DNA of 64,000 nucleotides from Pseudomonas sp. (GTDB lineage Bacteria > Pseudomonadota > Gammaproteobacteria > Pseudomonadales > Pseudomonadaceae): the NCBI RefSeq assembly GCF_030683065.1, contig NZ_JAUXMX010000043.1, positions 21,004-85,003 on the forward strand, written 5' to 3'. How positions within the stretch are numbered: the first letter of the stretch is position 1; the number at the start of each line of letters is the position of its first letter. Below, piece after piece: positions 17,265-25,889 of the stretch. Below the pieces are notes generated by a model. That model saw only the letters and a list, made by a program, of their open reading frames with translations, was not told the DNA's origin and did not search any database. The position numbers and the translations under genes are program-made.

Positions 17265-18617
17265 TCAGTCGCAGTCCGCCCCACAACCGCCCTCCGGCAC
17301 CGGGTAGACCGGCGCAAAACCGCCGCCGGGGGTGCGGAAGTTGGTGGTCTGACCCTGATACAGGCGCGCCGCCACCCATTGCACCGCACCGTCGTAGGCA
17401 TAGTCACGCAGATCAAACTTCAACGCCGGAGTATCGCTGGCCATCACCCGTTGCCCCGGCAGCACCAGGGCCTGGGCCACGTAATCGCCGGCAAGAATCT
17501 CCTGCCAGACGCGCTGGGTCAGTTTGTCGCCACGGTAGGCGGCGCGACTGCCATAACCGGCGCAGGGCTTGAAGAACAACCGCTTGCGCTCGCGCCACAG
17601 ACGCTCGGCACTGGCCGGTTCGACCACCTCGGTATGCGGAATGGCCGCCAAGAGCAGTTGCTGAATATCCTCGGATACGCCGAGCGCCTGTAGTTGCTCG
17701 GCATCGCAGAGCAGCGCCAGGTTGCGCTTGTCGGCATACAGGGCATGGGCCTGGGGATGCGGCGTGAGCAAGGTTGCGTGCTCAAGATAGGCCTGGCGCA
17801 GCGTGGCATTGGCCGGGGCTTCTAGCGCGAAATCGGTCAGGCGGTTGTAGACCAGATCGATGGCCAGCTCGCCATGCCAGAGCTGACCGTCGCGCAGACT
17901 CAATTCGCCGGGGTCGGCGATCACCGCCTGCAAGCCATGGCGCTGGAACAGCTGCTGAAACAGCAGAAACTCCGGGTACAAGTATTGCTGCTGCGGCGCT
18001 TCGTCGACGATAGCGATGCTGCGCAGTGGCCGTTGATTACCAGCCAAGGCCCATTCCTGTCGGAACATGGCGATAATCCCGGCCTCCAGCGTCTCAGCCC
18101 GCAGCGCCGGCGGCAGCAGCTGTTCGATGGCCGGGCAACAGGCCCGTTGCGCCCGCGCCAGCACGGCGTTGAGCATCGCCCCGCCAGCATTGCTGTTGAT
18201 CTCGATCAGGCCGAAAGCGTCGTCGGTGACATGAAAGTCGTAGCCGAAGAACACCCCCTTGGCACCGCCCGGATCATGCGCCGCGATGGCCGGCGAGCGC
18301 GCCAATACCCGCTCGCGGTATGCCGGCAGCGCAACCACCGACTCCACCGCGCGCACCACCTCGGCCATGCGCTGCAAGTGCGCAGGCGCGATAAACACCG
18401 GATGCGCGGCAAACAGATAGGGACAACGCTGCTGCACCAGCTCGAACAGACCGGGCTGGCCCAGGGTCGACTCCAGGGCATCGCGCAGCGCCTCGGGGTC
18501 CAGACTGATGCAGAAGCAGCGACTGTTCAGCGTCTCGATCGAAACCCCGGCCAGGGCAGCAGCAGTCGAGATAGCGCGCGCGTCGTTGTCACACAGATGT
18601 AGCAGCGGCTTGCTCAT
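17265..18617 (-). CDS. Circularly permuted ATP-grasp protein in the acr3 operon (unknown function)
   Basis: A 450-residue protein. The motif order is that of a permuted ATP-grasp ligase: the metal-binding GLIEINSNAGGAMLN comes first (about residue 145), and the nucleotide-binding FFKPCAGYGSRAAYRG (about 340) comes second. It is followed by FDLRDYAYDGAVQWVAARLY. ATP-grasp enzymes join a carboxylate to an amine or thiol through an acyl phosphate. The tail is Cys-rich (GGCGADCD). The ATG lies one base after the acr3 stop, so it is translationally coupled to the arsenite exporter. A role in arsenic handling is inferred from that alone. I do not know a named homologue. Confidence 0.75.
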   Translation of the reverse strand: MSKPLLHLCDNDARAISTAAALAGVSIETLNSRCFCISLDPEALRDALESTLGQPGLFELVQQRCPYLFAAHPVFIAPAHLQRMAEVVRAVESVVALPAYRERVLARSPAIAAHDPGGAKGVFFGYDFHVTDDAFGLIEINSNAGGAMLNAVLARAQRACCPAIEQLLPPALRAETLEAGIIAMFRQEWALAGNQRPLRSIAIVDEAPQQQYLYPEFLLFQQLFQRHGLQAVIADPGELSLRDGQLWHGELAIDLVYNRLTDFALEAPANATLRQAYLEHATLLTPHPQAHALYADKRNLALLCDAEQLQALGVSEDIQQLLLAAIPHTEVVEPASAERLWRERKRLFFKPCAGYGSRAAYRGDKLTQRVWQEILAGDYVAQALVLPGQRVMASDTPALKFDLRDYAYDGAVQWVAARLYQGQTTNFRTPGGGFAPVYPVPEGGCGADCD

Positions 18618-18618
18618 A

Positions 18619-19791
18619 TCAATTTCCGCGCGGAGGGGATTGGCTAACAGGTGCCCCGCAGTGCAACTGTCCTTCTGTTTTAGGTGCTGCTTGAGGTGCT
18701 GCTGATTGAGATGCAACTGTCGCAGCGCAGGTGGCCGCCGCCTGCGGAAACCAGCCCTGGGTGCGGTTGGCAAAAGCCACCAGCGACAGCATCACCGGCA
18801 CTTCCACCAGCACCCCGACCACGGTGACCAAGGCGGCCCCGGAGTTGAGGCCGAACAAACCGATCGCCACCGCCACCGCCAGCTCGAAGAAGTTCGAGGT
18901 GCCGATCAGGGCGCAGGGCGCTGCCACATTGAAGGGCACTTTCCATAGCCGCGCCGCCGCGTAGGCAATGGCAAAAATGCCGTAGGACTGAATCAGCAAG
19001 GGCACGGCAATCAAGGCAATCAACAGCGGCTTATCGAGAATGATCTGCCCTTGAAAGCCGAACAGCAACACCACGGTGCCGAGCAGGCCGAGCACCGACA
19101 GGGGTTTTACCCGGGCAGTGAAGCGCGAAACGGCCTGTTCGGCCTCCACCGCCGTGTTGGCGCCGGCACTGAGTTTGAGGCGGGTGAACACCCCGGCGAT
19201 CAGCGGAATCAACACGTAGAGCCCGACCGAGAGAATCAAGGTTGCCCAGGGCACCTCGATATCGGTAACCCCAAGCAGCAGCGCAACCAGCGGGGCGAAG
19301 GCGAAGATCATGATCACGTCATTCAGCGCCACCTGGGCCAGGGTGTAGGTGGCGTCACCGCGGGTCAGCTGCGACCAGACGAAGACCATGGCGGTACAGG
19401 GCGCGGCACCGAGCAGGATCAAACCGGCGATGTATTGGCTGGCGTCAGTCGGGTCGATCAAGTCGATAAAGAAATAATGGAAGAACAACACACCCAGGCC
19501 GGCCATGGTGAACGGCTTGATCAGCCAATTGACCGTCAGGGTGATGATCAGCCCCTTGGGCCGTTCGTGAATACGCTTGAGGCTGGAGAAGTCCACCGAC
19601 ACCATCATCGGGTAGACCATCAGCCAGATCAGCACGGCGACAATGAAGTTGACCGAACCGTACTCAAGGCTGGCCATGCTCTGGAACAGCTGTGGAAACA
19701 GGCTGCCCAGGCCAATCCCGGCGGCGATACAGAGCGCCACCCAGACCGACAGGTAGCGCTCGAAAAAGCCAATCGGCTGTGTCCCACTCAT
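18619..19791 (-). CDS. acr3: Arsenite efflux transporter, ACR3 family
   Basis: A 390-residue carrier with about ten membrane segments. Family blocks include the Cys-containing [34 protein letters not shown] and [18 protein letters not shown], which hold the essential Cys and Glu of Acr3. The C terminus has an Ala/Gln/Pro-rich extension with one Cys. The ATG starts two bases past the arsA stop, and the stop is one base before the ATP-grasp start, so three genes are coupled. Acr3 exports arsenite alone or powered by ArsA. Confidence 0.93.
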   Translation of the reverse strand: MSGTQPIGFFERYLSVWVALCIAAGIGLGSLFPQLFQSMASLEYGSVNFIVAVLIWLMVYPMMVSVDFSSLKRIHERPKGLIITLTVNWLIKPFTMAGLGVLFFHYFFIDLIDPTDASQYIAGLILLGAAPCTAMVFVWSQLTRGDATYTLAQVALNDVIMIFAFAPLVALLLGVTDIEVPWATLILSVGLYVLIPLIAGVFTRLKLSAGANTAVEAEQAVSRFTARVKPLSVLGLLGTVVLLFGFQGQIILDKPLLIALIAVPLLIQSYGIFAIAYAAARLWKVPFNVAAPCALIGTSNFFELAVAVAIGLFGLNSGAALVTVVGVLVEVPVMLSLVAFANRTQGWFPQAAATCAATVASQSAAPQAAPKTEGQLHCGAPVSQSPPRGN

Positions 19792-19793
19792 AC

Positions 19794-21560
19794 TCAAACC
19801 TCTTCTCTATGCGCCAGCGCGCGCAGGTTGCGGATGCCCACCGGCTCGTGCTTGAGCAGCGGCACCAGGGCATAACGACGGGCGTGCAGATTGGCCACGG
19901 CAGCGATCTCGTGGCGCTCGTTGGCGGCGCGTTGCAGCAACAGTGGGGAACGGGTGGTGGCAGCGGCGATGCTGTTGTTGATGACCCAGGCCCAGGGTTC
20001 GATACCGGCACGGCGCAGGTCGTCCTGCAGGCTGGCCGCCTCCAGCACCGGGGTGGTTTCGGCCAGGGTCACCAGCAGCACCTTGGTCTGTTTGGGGTCC
20101 TGCAGCTGCATCATCGGCGTGGTGAAATGCACGCCTTTGTCGCCCATCTGCCGAGCGATATCGCGGTGATAGGCGCCGGTGGCATCGAGCAACAACAGGG
20201 TATGGCCGGTCGGAGCGGTATCCATCACCACGAACTGCTTGCCGCCTTCGCGGATGATCCGCGAGAAGGCCTGGAACACGGCGATTTCCTCGGTGCAGGG
20301 CGAGCGTAGATCTTCTTCGAGCATGGCTCGGCCCTGGGCGTCGAGCTTGGCGCCTTTGCTCTGCAGCACCTGCTGACGGTAGCGTTCGGTTTCTGCATGG
20401 GGATCGATGCGACTGACCCGCAGGTTGTCCAGGGCTTCGCTGAGGGTTTCGCTCAGATGCGCAGCCGGGTCCGAGGTGGTCAGGTGCACCGGCAGGCCAC
20501 GCTGCGCAAGCTCGACCGCGACGGCCGCAGCCAGGGTGGTTTTACCCACCCCGCCCTTGCCCATCACCATGATCAGGCCATGGCCGTCGGCGGCGATTTC
20601 ATCGACCATCGCCGCCAGCGTTGGCGCATCCAGCGCTGGCGCTTGTTGCAGATCCGCGGCGGCAATCGGCGGTGCGTCGTTACCGAGCAGGTGCTGCAAC
20701 GCGTCGAGCCCCACCAGATTGAATGCCTTGAGCGCGATCTGGTCACGGGGCAGCGCCTGCAACACGCCAGGAATCGCCGCAATGACCGCCTGTTCGCGGG
20801 TGTAAATCGCCGCAGCCAGCTCATCCTCTGCCGCCTCGGCAGCGGGCAGCACACCATTGATCACCAGGTACTGCTGGCGCAAGCCAATCGCGGCCAGTTC
20901 CTCATGGGTGCGCGCAGCTTCGCGCAGGGTCGAGGCCTGTGCGCGGGCCACCAGTACCAGGCGAGTTCGCCGTGGGTCGGCCAGGGCTTCTACCGCAGCC
21001 TGGTACTGGCTGCGCTGCTTTTCCAGGCCGGCCAGCGGGCCGAGGCAGGAGGCATCGCCCTTGCCATCTTCGAGAAAACCACTCCAGGCGCCGGGCAGTT
21101 GCAGCAGGCGAATGGTGTGCCCGGTGGGCGCGGTATCGAAGATGATGTGCTGGTAGTCCTGGGTCAACGCCGCATCGGTGAGCAGCGCGGTGAACTCGTC
21201 GAAGGCGGCAATTTCCGTAGTGCAGGCACCGGACAACTGCTCCTCGATGCTCTTCACCACGTCTTCGGGCAACACGCCGCGCACCGGGCCAACGATGCGG
21301 TCGCGATACAGTTGTGCGGCCGCCTGCGGGTCGATTTCCAGTGCCGACAGGTTCGCCACCGCCGGAATACGGGTGACCTGATTACCGATGCTGACGCCGA
21401 ACACCTGGCCAACATTGGAGGCTGGGTCGGTACTCACCAGCAGCACGGACTTGCCTTCGGCGGCCAGGCGCACGGCGGTGGCGCAGGCAATCGAGGTTTT
21501 ACCCACACCGCCCTTGCCGGTAAAAAACAGAAAGCGTGGTGGTTGATCGAGAAATTGCAT
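19794..21560 (-). CDS. arsA: ArsA arsenite-stimulated ATPase
   Basis: A 588-residue ATPase with two homologous halves. P-loops are [12 protein letters not shown] and [12 protein letters not shown], and each half has the signature DTAPTGHT. The three metalloid-binding cysteines of the family are present ([27 protein letters not shown]). The ATG at 21560 has AGGAGA at good spacing and is taken as the start. The frame is nevertheless open 67 codons further upstream, into the arsD remnant. ArsA couples to the Acr3 carrier encoded next. Confidence 0.94.
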   Translation of the reverse strand: MQFLDQPPRFLFFTGKGGVGKTSIACATAVRLAAEGKSVLLVSTDPASNVGQVFGVSIGNQVTRIPAVANLSALEIDPQAAAQLYRDRIVGPVRGVLPEDVVKSIEEQLSGACTTEIAAFDEFTALLTDAALTQDYQHIIFDTAPTGHTIRLLQLPGAWSGFLEDGKGDASCLGPLAGLEKQRSQYQAAVEALADPRRTRLVLVARAQASTLREAARTHEELAAIGLRQQYLVINGVLPAAEAAEDELAAAIYTREQAVIAAIPGVLQALPRDQIALKAFNLVGLDALQHLLGNDAPPIAAADLQQAPALDAPTLAAMVDEIAADGHGLIMVMGKGGVGKTTLAAAVAVELAQRGLPVHLTTSDPAAHLSETLSEALDNLRVSRIDPHAETERYRQQVLQSKGAKLDAQGRAMLEEDLRSPCTEEIAVFQAFSRIIREGGKQFVVMDTAPTGHTLLLLDATGAYHRDIARQMGDKGVHFTTPMMQLQDPKQTKVLLVTLAETTPVLEAASLQDDLRRAGIEPWAWVINNSIAAATTRSPLLLQRAANERHEIAAVANLHARRYALVPLLKHEPVGIRNLRALAHREEV

Positions 21561-21805
21561 GGGGCTCTCCTGAGAGACGCTAAAAAATGGCCTGCCTACT
21601 GCGGCCATCGTCACGACGGCCTTGGTTGTGTTCACAACCGCTGGACTCAGCAGCAGCGGCTGGGCCAGATTGAAAGGCGCGATCTTGGCACCCTGCTGGC
21701 GCGCCCAGTCCACGTAAGCCGCGAAGCTGACCAATGCCTGGTCGACTGCGACGCCGCACACGCCATTGCAGCAGAGGGCAGGATCAAAACTTCAACGGCT
21801 TTCAT
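21561..21805 (-). pseudogene. arsD: arsD remnant (frameshifted, shortened, without its own stop)
   Basis: From the ATG at 21805 the frame gives MKAVEV, then needs a one-base shift in a run of T (GTTTTGATCC) to continue as DPALCCNGVCGVAVDQALVS, the ArsD N terminus with its Cys-Cys and third Cys. The ArsD similarity runs through FAAYVDWARQQGAKIAPFNLAQ. After that the usual second half is missing or scrambled (PLLLSPAVVNTTKAVVTMAA). No stop occurs before arsA, so the frame enters ArsA directly. ArsD normally is a metallochaperone of about 120 residues for ArsA. A sequencing error could explain the T-run shift but not the missing half and stop. Confidence 0.75.
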
Positions 21806-21815
21806 TTTAACTCTC

Positions 21816-21827
21816 CAACAATTGTTG
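21816..21827. promoter_or_regulatory. Palindrome CAACAATTGTTG (candidate ArsR operator 2)
   Basis: A perfect 12-base palindrome 11 bases before the arsD start and after the arsR stop. A near copy (CAACTATTGTTG, 22244-22255) lies before arsR, which supports one repressor binding both. Confidence 0.6.
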
Positions 21828-21877
21828 AATGGTTATGCATAGCAGTGGGACACAATTCACCTGTACTCGGCTTTGCG

Positions 21878-22231
21878 TCAGGTCAGCGATGGCAGCACTG
21901 CCGGCGCGCAGCTGGACTGGGCACGCAGGCCGGCGCATTGCTCCGGGTGGCCGGCGCAACACTCCTCGGTGAGGTAGGCGATCAGGTCCAGCATCAGCGG
22001 GATATTGGCCCGGTAGCGCTGGAAGCGGCCTTCCTGCTGCACCGTCAGCATCCCGGCCTGGGTCAGCGCCTTGAGGTGAAACGAGAGATTAGTTGGCGGC
22101 ACATCGAGGGTCGCCGCAATTTCGCCGGCGACCAGGCCGGCGCTGCCCTGTTTGACCAATAGCCGGTAGACATCCAGGCGCAGGCCGGATGACAGGGACT
22201 CGAAAATGCTGGTGGCGGTTATCTTTTCCAT
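21878..22231 (-). CDS. arsR: ArsR-family repressor with C-terminal cysteines
   Basis: A 117-residue winged-helix repressor. The recognition region is VPPTNLSFHLKALTQAGMLTVQQEGRFQRY. The metalloid site seems to be the C-terminal EECCAGHPEQC and a later Cys, unlike the CVC motif of the plus-strand ArsR at 13753. A GGAG sits only a base or so from the ATG, which is an unusually short distance, but no other start is available. It heads the minus-strand operon arsR-arsD'-arsA-acr3-ATP-grasp. Two matching palindromes (22244 and 21816) suggest control of itself and of the downstream genes. Confidence 0.9.
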   Translation of the reverse strand: MEKITATSIFESLSSGLRLDVYRLLVKQGSAGLVAGEIAATLDVPPTNLSFHLKALTQAGMLTVQQEGRFQRYRANIPLMLDLIAYLTEECCAGHPEQCAGLRAQSSCAPAVLPSLT

Positions 22232-22243
22232 GCTCCAACACTA

Positions 22244-22255
22244 CAACTATTGTTG
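22244..22255. promoter_or_regulatory. CAACTATTGTTG, candidate ArsR operator 1
   Basis: A near palindrome 13 bases before the arsR start, differing at one position from the perfect palindrome at 21816-21827. Its position over the presumed promoter and leader fits repression. Confidence 0.55.
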
Positions 22256-22455
22256 AAGTATTGGAATGAAGAATTAGCGCGCAAGATTGCCGTCGGCAGC
22301 ACGCCCATGAACGACCCGCTCAGGCACTGCAGTCACTTACGCGATCAGCTCCTGCCGGCCAGCAGGAACAATCAGCAAAGCCAAGCCGGTTCACAACCGA
22401 CTCTGTGAGTCTTATTGCGCGAACTCACCCCTGCACTCGGAAAGCCCAGCCGCGA

Positions 22456-22761
22456 CTATTTGTCGTCGATGCCCGCCGCCCTGAGCCGCCCCTTGAGCCG
22501 CCCGACTTCCTCGATCAAATCCACCACCAGGGCGGCCAGTTCAGGGTTGGCGTCAAAATCGCGCTCGATTGCCAGCAGGCGCCGGGCGCGGAGTAGTTCG
22601 GCACTGCTGAAGCGCAGTTGCTGAGCTTCCTCGCAGAGCAGCCCGGACTCGACCCGCTCGACGATCCACAGGGCATCAACCGAACAGGCCTGGGCCAGTT
22701 CATCAAGGTCGAGGGCGACCTCATCCACCACAACGCCGGTGACAATCTCAATGTGTGGCAT
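22456..22761 (-). CDS. cbpM: CbpM, modulator of the co-chaperone CbpA
   Basis: A 101-residue MerR-like helical protein (VDEVALDLDELAQACSVDALWIVERVESGLL, then a long helix ERDFDANPELAALVVDLIEEVGRLKGRL). CbpM binds and restrains CbpA. The start lies 3 bases past the cbpA stop, the usual gene pair. Confidence 0.9.
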   Translation of the reverse strand: MPHIEIVTGVVVDEVALDLDELAQACSVDALWIVERVESGLLCEEAQQLRFSSAELLRARRLLAIERDFDANPELAALVVDLIEEVGRLKGRLRAAGIDDK

Positions 22762-22764
22762 GGC

Positions 22765-23694
22765 TCAGACTCCCATTGCCTGGCGCGGATTGAAGGCCAT
22801 CTCCCGCGCCATCATTTCATACAACTGCCGCGCCTTTTCTGTGTCGGCGGGCGGCAGCACAATATCGAGCAGCAGATACAGATCCCCCACTGGCTCACCG
22901 GGAATACCGCGGCCCTTGAGGCGCAATTTGCGACCATTTTTTGAATTGGCGGGTATTTTTACCTGCACTTTGCCCGATGGGGTTGGCGCCTCGATGCTGG
23001 CGCCCAGGGCGGCCTCCCACGGGGTTACTGGCAGGGTCAGGTACACGTCACGGTCATCTACCCGGTAGTGCGGATCTGGTTTGAAATGCACCTCAAGGAA
23101 CAAATCTCCCGCCGCACTGCCGCCAGTGCCCGGGCTGCCCTGGCCGGCCAAGCGGATCTGCTGGCCCTCCCTCACGCCCTTGGGGATCTGCACATTCAGG
23201 CTGTGTTCCTGCACGCTCACGCGGCCTTGGGCATCGGCCCGTTCACCACGCAATGTGATGGTGCGTGGCGCACCCTGATAGGCATCGCGCAGGTCGATGA
23301 CGATCTTGGCGTGACTGTCCTGGCCACGTCGTGGCCGAGGCCCTGCACGCCCGCCACGGCCTTGGGCAGACTGACCAAACAGGTTGGCAAAAAAGTCGCT
23401 GTACTCGCCCATGTCGGCGCCGGAAAAGCCAGAACCGCCATTCCAGTTCGGCGGCGCCTGGAACTCCTGACCATCGCGGTAACGGCTGCCGAGCTGATCA
23501 TAAGCCGCGCGCTTTTCCGGGTCGCCCAGCACTGCATAGGCCTCGTTGACATCTTTCATGCGCAGTTCGGCGTCTGCTTCCTTGCTTACATCCGGATGAT
23601 ATTTGCGCGCCAGCTTGCGGTAGGACTTCTTGATTTCATCTGCACCGGCAGCCTTGTCCAAACCGAGAACCTGGTAATAATCCTTGAATTCCAA
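22765..23694 (-). CDS. cbpA: CbpA, DnaJ-class co-chaperone and DNA-binding protein
   Basis: A 309-residue protein. The J domain (residues 1-70) carries the HPD motif in RKYHPDVSKEAD. A Gly/Phe-rich linker follows (about 75-125), then two DnaJ C-terminal substrate-binding domains. The zinc finger of true DnaJ is absent, as expected for CbpA. It stimulates DnaK and can bind curved DNA. It forms an operon with cbpM. Confidence 0.93.
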   Translation of the reverse strand: MEFKDYYQVLGLDKAAGADEIKKSYRKLARKYHPDVSKEADAELRMKDVNEAYAVLGDPEKRAAYDQLGSRYRDGQEFQAPPNWNGGSGFSGADMGEYSDFFANLFGQSAQGRGGRAGPRPRRGQDSHAKIVIDLRDAYQGAPRTITLRGERADAQGRVSVQEHSLNVQIPKGVREGQQIRLAGQGSPGTGGSAAGDLFLEVHFKPDPHYRVDDRDVYLTLPVTPWEAALGASIEAPTPSGKVQVKIPANSKNGRKLRLKGRGIPGEPVGDLYLLLDIVLPPADTEKARQLYEMMAREMAFNPRQAMGV

Positions 23695-23753
23695 TTGCTC
23701 ACGCTCCTCTGCTTATCAATGGCTTGAGCGTACCTGATTGCGCCAGCCGAAAA

Positions 23754-23954
23754 CGGCATCAGCAAGTCTGCAAGTAAAGTCTCTGTTTCACTGGCTGTCA
23801 GCACCTGGTCGTCGATCGCCAGAGCAGGCGTCGACATGACCCCATAGGCAGTAATTTCGGCGAACTCGCTGACCTTGAGCACCTCGGCCTGCAGACCACT
23901 ATTGCGCAATGCCTGATGCGTGTTTTCACACAGCACAACGCTGGTGCACTGCAC
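23754..23954 (-). pseudogene. Thioredoxin-like small disulfide protein, N-terminally broken remnant
   Basis: The translation LRNSGLQAEVLKVSEFAEITAYGVMSTPALAIDDQVL matches the second half of small redox-active disulfide proteins (the cis-Pro region STPALAIDD is clear). The start of the family, with its strand and CxxC motif, is missing or garbled (QCTSVVLCENTHQAL). The frame then runs on past the expected end into the start of cbpA. It is probably a decayed gene; such proteins often accompany ars genes. Confidence 0.45.
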
Positions 23955-24177
23955 GCGGGAATTTACAGCGCTGCTCGTGCTAACAGAGGTAATCGATTAC
24001 CTGCTCGCGAGTCAGGTAGCCCTGCGCCATATTGGCATCGCCCATGCACAACTTGATGATGCGCCTATCAGGCATGCCGCGGGTGGCGTAGGCTTGCCCG
24101 ATAACAGACAGCGCCACCCGCTCAGCCCTCCAGCCACGCGTGGCCGCCCCGGCCAAACTGGATAATCCAAGGACAGC

Positions 24178-24915
24178 ATGATCATCGAACCTTTGCTGCT
24201 TACCGCAGCCCGCCTGTGCACCTTCAACGAGCGGCGGCAGCTGACCAATGCCAGCAGCTTTTTCTTCGCCCGTGACGAGCGCCTGTTCCTGGTCACCAGC
24301 CGGCACGTGATGATCGACGCGCAGAATCAACACTTCCCGGATCGCATCGAGATCGAACTGCATACCGACCCGGACAATCTCGCCCAATCCATCGGCATTT
24401 CGATCCCGCTTTACCGCGACGGCGAAAGCCTGTGGCGCCAGGGCCTCGACACCGCCGGGGAAATCGATGTGGCGGTGATCGAACTGGATCGCGCCGCCTT
24501 GCCGGTGAACGCGCTCTATCGCGCCTTCACCCCCGAGCACCTGTATGGCCCGACCGCCCAGGTCGAGGTCGGCACCTCCCTGTTGGTGGTCGGCTTCCCC
24601 CTGGGGTTCCACGACACCCTGCACCACATGCCGGTGGTGCGCCAGGCGGTGATCGCCTCGTCATTCGGTTTGCGTTTTCAGAGCAAAGGCTACTTCCTCA
24701 GCGATGCACGGACCCACCGCGGGATCAGCGGCGCACCCGTGGTGACGCGGGTCGCCGACACCCCGCAGAACGGCCTCGGCGACCTGCCCTGGATGCTCCT
24801 GGGCGTGCACTCGGCGCGCCTCGATGTGGGCACCCGTGACCTGCAACTGGACGAAGCACTCGGGCTCAACTGCACCTGGTACGCCGACATCCTGATGACC
24901 CTGACCGAGAACTGA
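24178..24915 (+). CDS. Cytosolic trypsin-like serine peptidase
   Basis: A 245-residue protein with a likely catalytic triad: His43 (LVTSRHVM), Asp97 (GEIDVAVIEL) and Ser184 (HRGISGAPVV). There is no signal peptide and no PDZ domain, so it differs from the Deg/HtrA periplasmic proteases. The triad region is intact, so it is probably active. It stands alone between cbpA and apbE genes that point elsewhere. Its target is unknown. Confidence 0.8.
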   Translation: MIIEPLLLTAARLCTFNERRQLTNASSFFFARDERLFLVTSRHVMIDAQNQHFPDRIEIELHTDPDNLAQSIGISIPLYRDGESLWRQGLDTAGEIDVAVIELDRAALPVNALYRAFTPEHLYGPTAQVEVGTSLLVVGFPLGFHDTLHHMPVVRQAVIASSFGLRFQSKGYFLSDARTHRGISGAPVVTRVADTPQNGLGDLPWMLLGVHSARLDVGTRDLQLDEALGLNCTWYADILMTLTEN

Positions 24916-24941
24916 GGGCCGACCAGCCATGGTCGCCGGAA

Positions 24942-25889
24942 TTACGCCTGCAGCTGTCCACCGGCAAAGGACAGCTGGCGAAAACCTTCACAGGCGCGCA
25001 CCACGAACAACGCATCCATGCCGCGCGCCTGTGCCAGTTCAGGCCCGGCCACCTCACCCAGCACCAGCAATGCCGTTGCCCAAGCATCGGCGAGCATGCA
25101 GCTGGACGCCAACACCGTTACCGCCGCGAGCTGGTTGCAGGCAGGCGCGCCCAACGCGGGATGCATGGTATGCGCATAGCGCGTATCAGCAATCTCGACC
25201 CAGTGCCGGTAATCACCCGAGGTGGCGATGGCGACATCGCTGAGTTCCATCACGCCCATGACCTCGCGCACACCTCGCAGCGGCTTTTCGACGGCAATCG
25301 TCCAAGGTTGCCCAGCGGCTTTCAGGCCGCAGGCGCGCATTTCGCCATCGATCCCGACCAGGTAACGGTTAATCCCCCAGCCGTCCAGACAGCGGGCCAG
25401 TTGGTCGACGGCAAAGCCTTTGGCGATGCCTGATAGATCCAGGGTAATCGCTGCGCGCTTACGCACCCGGCTGTGCAGTTGGTCGATCTCCAGCAGCTCT
25501 GCCGCTGACTGGCGCCGCCGCTGTGCCGGTAAATTGCGCGGCACTTGCCGGCCAGGGCCAAAGCCCCAGGCATTTACCAGGTCGCCGACCCCGATATCGA
25601 ACGCGCCATTGGACTGGCGGCCGATGCGCAACGCCATCGTCAGCACGCTGAGCAGTTCTTGCGGGATGTCCAACCATTGCTGCTCGGGCGTGGCGTTAAG
25701 CCGGCTCAGATCCGAATCGGCTTTCCAGGTGGACATCTGCCGGTCCACCTGGTCCACGGCGGCGAACAGGCTGGCCGCGATAGCCACTTCATCCAACCCC
25801 GGCGCGGCAAAGAATAGGGCACTGTAACGCGTGCCCATGGTTGCGCCATTGAGGCTGTAGCGCTGCAACGCGGCGGTATCAGTAGACAT
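24942..25889 (-). CDS. apbE: ApbE, FAD:protein FMN transferase
   Basis: A 315-residue protein (ATG at 25889; a GTG at 25895 would add two residues). It has the family features GATMGTRYSALFF at the N terminus, LDLSGIAKGFAVDQLA in the centre and MHPALGAP with VTVLASSCMLADAWATAL near the end, including the metal-binding Asp. ApbE attaches FMN covalently to a Thr of partner proteins using FAD. No lipobox or signal peptide is visible, which is odd for a periplasmic enzyme. It overlaps the end of the PepSY flavoreductase gene and closes this operon. Confidence 0.9.
   Translation of the reverse strand: MSTDTAALQRYSLNGATMGTRYSALFFAAPGLDEVAIAASLFAAVDQVDRQMSTWKADSDLSRLNATPEQQWLDIPQELLSVLTMALRIGRQSNGAFDIGVGDLVNAWGFGPGRQVPRNLPAQRRRQSAAELLEIDQLHSRVRKRAAITLDLSGIAKGFAVDQLARCLDGWGINRYLVGIDGEMRACGLKAAGQPWTIAVEKPLRGVREVMGVMELSDVAIATSGDYRHWVEIADTRYAHTMHPALGAPACNQLAAVTVLASSCMLADAWATALLVLGEVAGPELAQARGMDALFVVRACEGFRQLSFAGGQLQA

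Noticed and set aside
20397..21842. A 481-codon open frame on the plus strand opposite arsA
   Set aside because: It is the antisense of arsA, with low-complexity Gly/Arg/His/Gln-rich translation and no family features.
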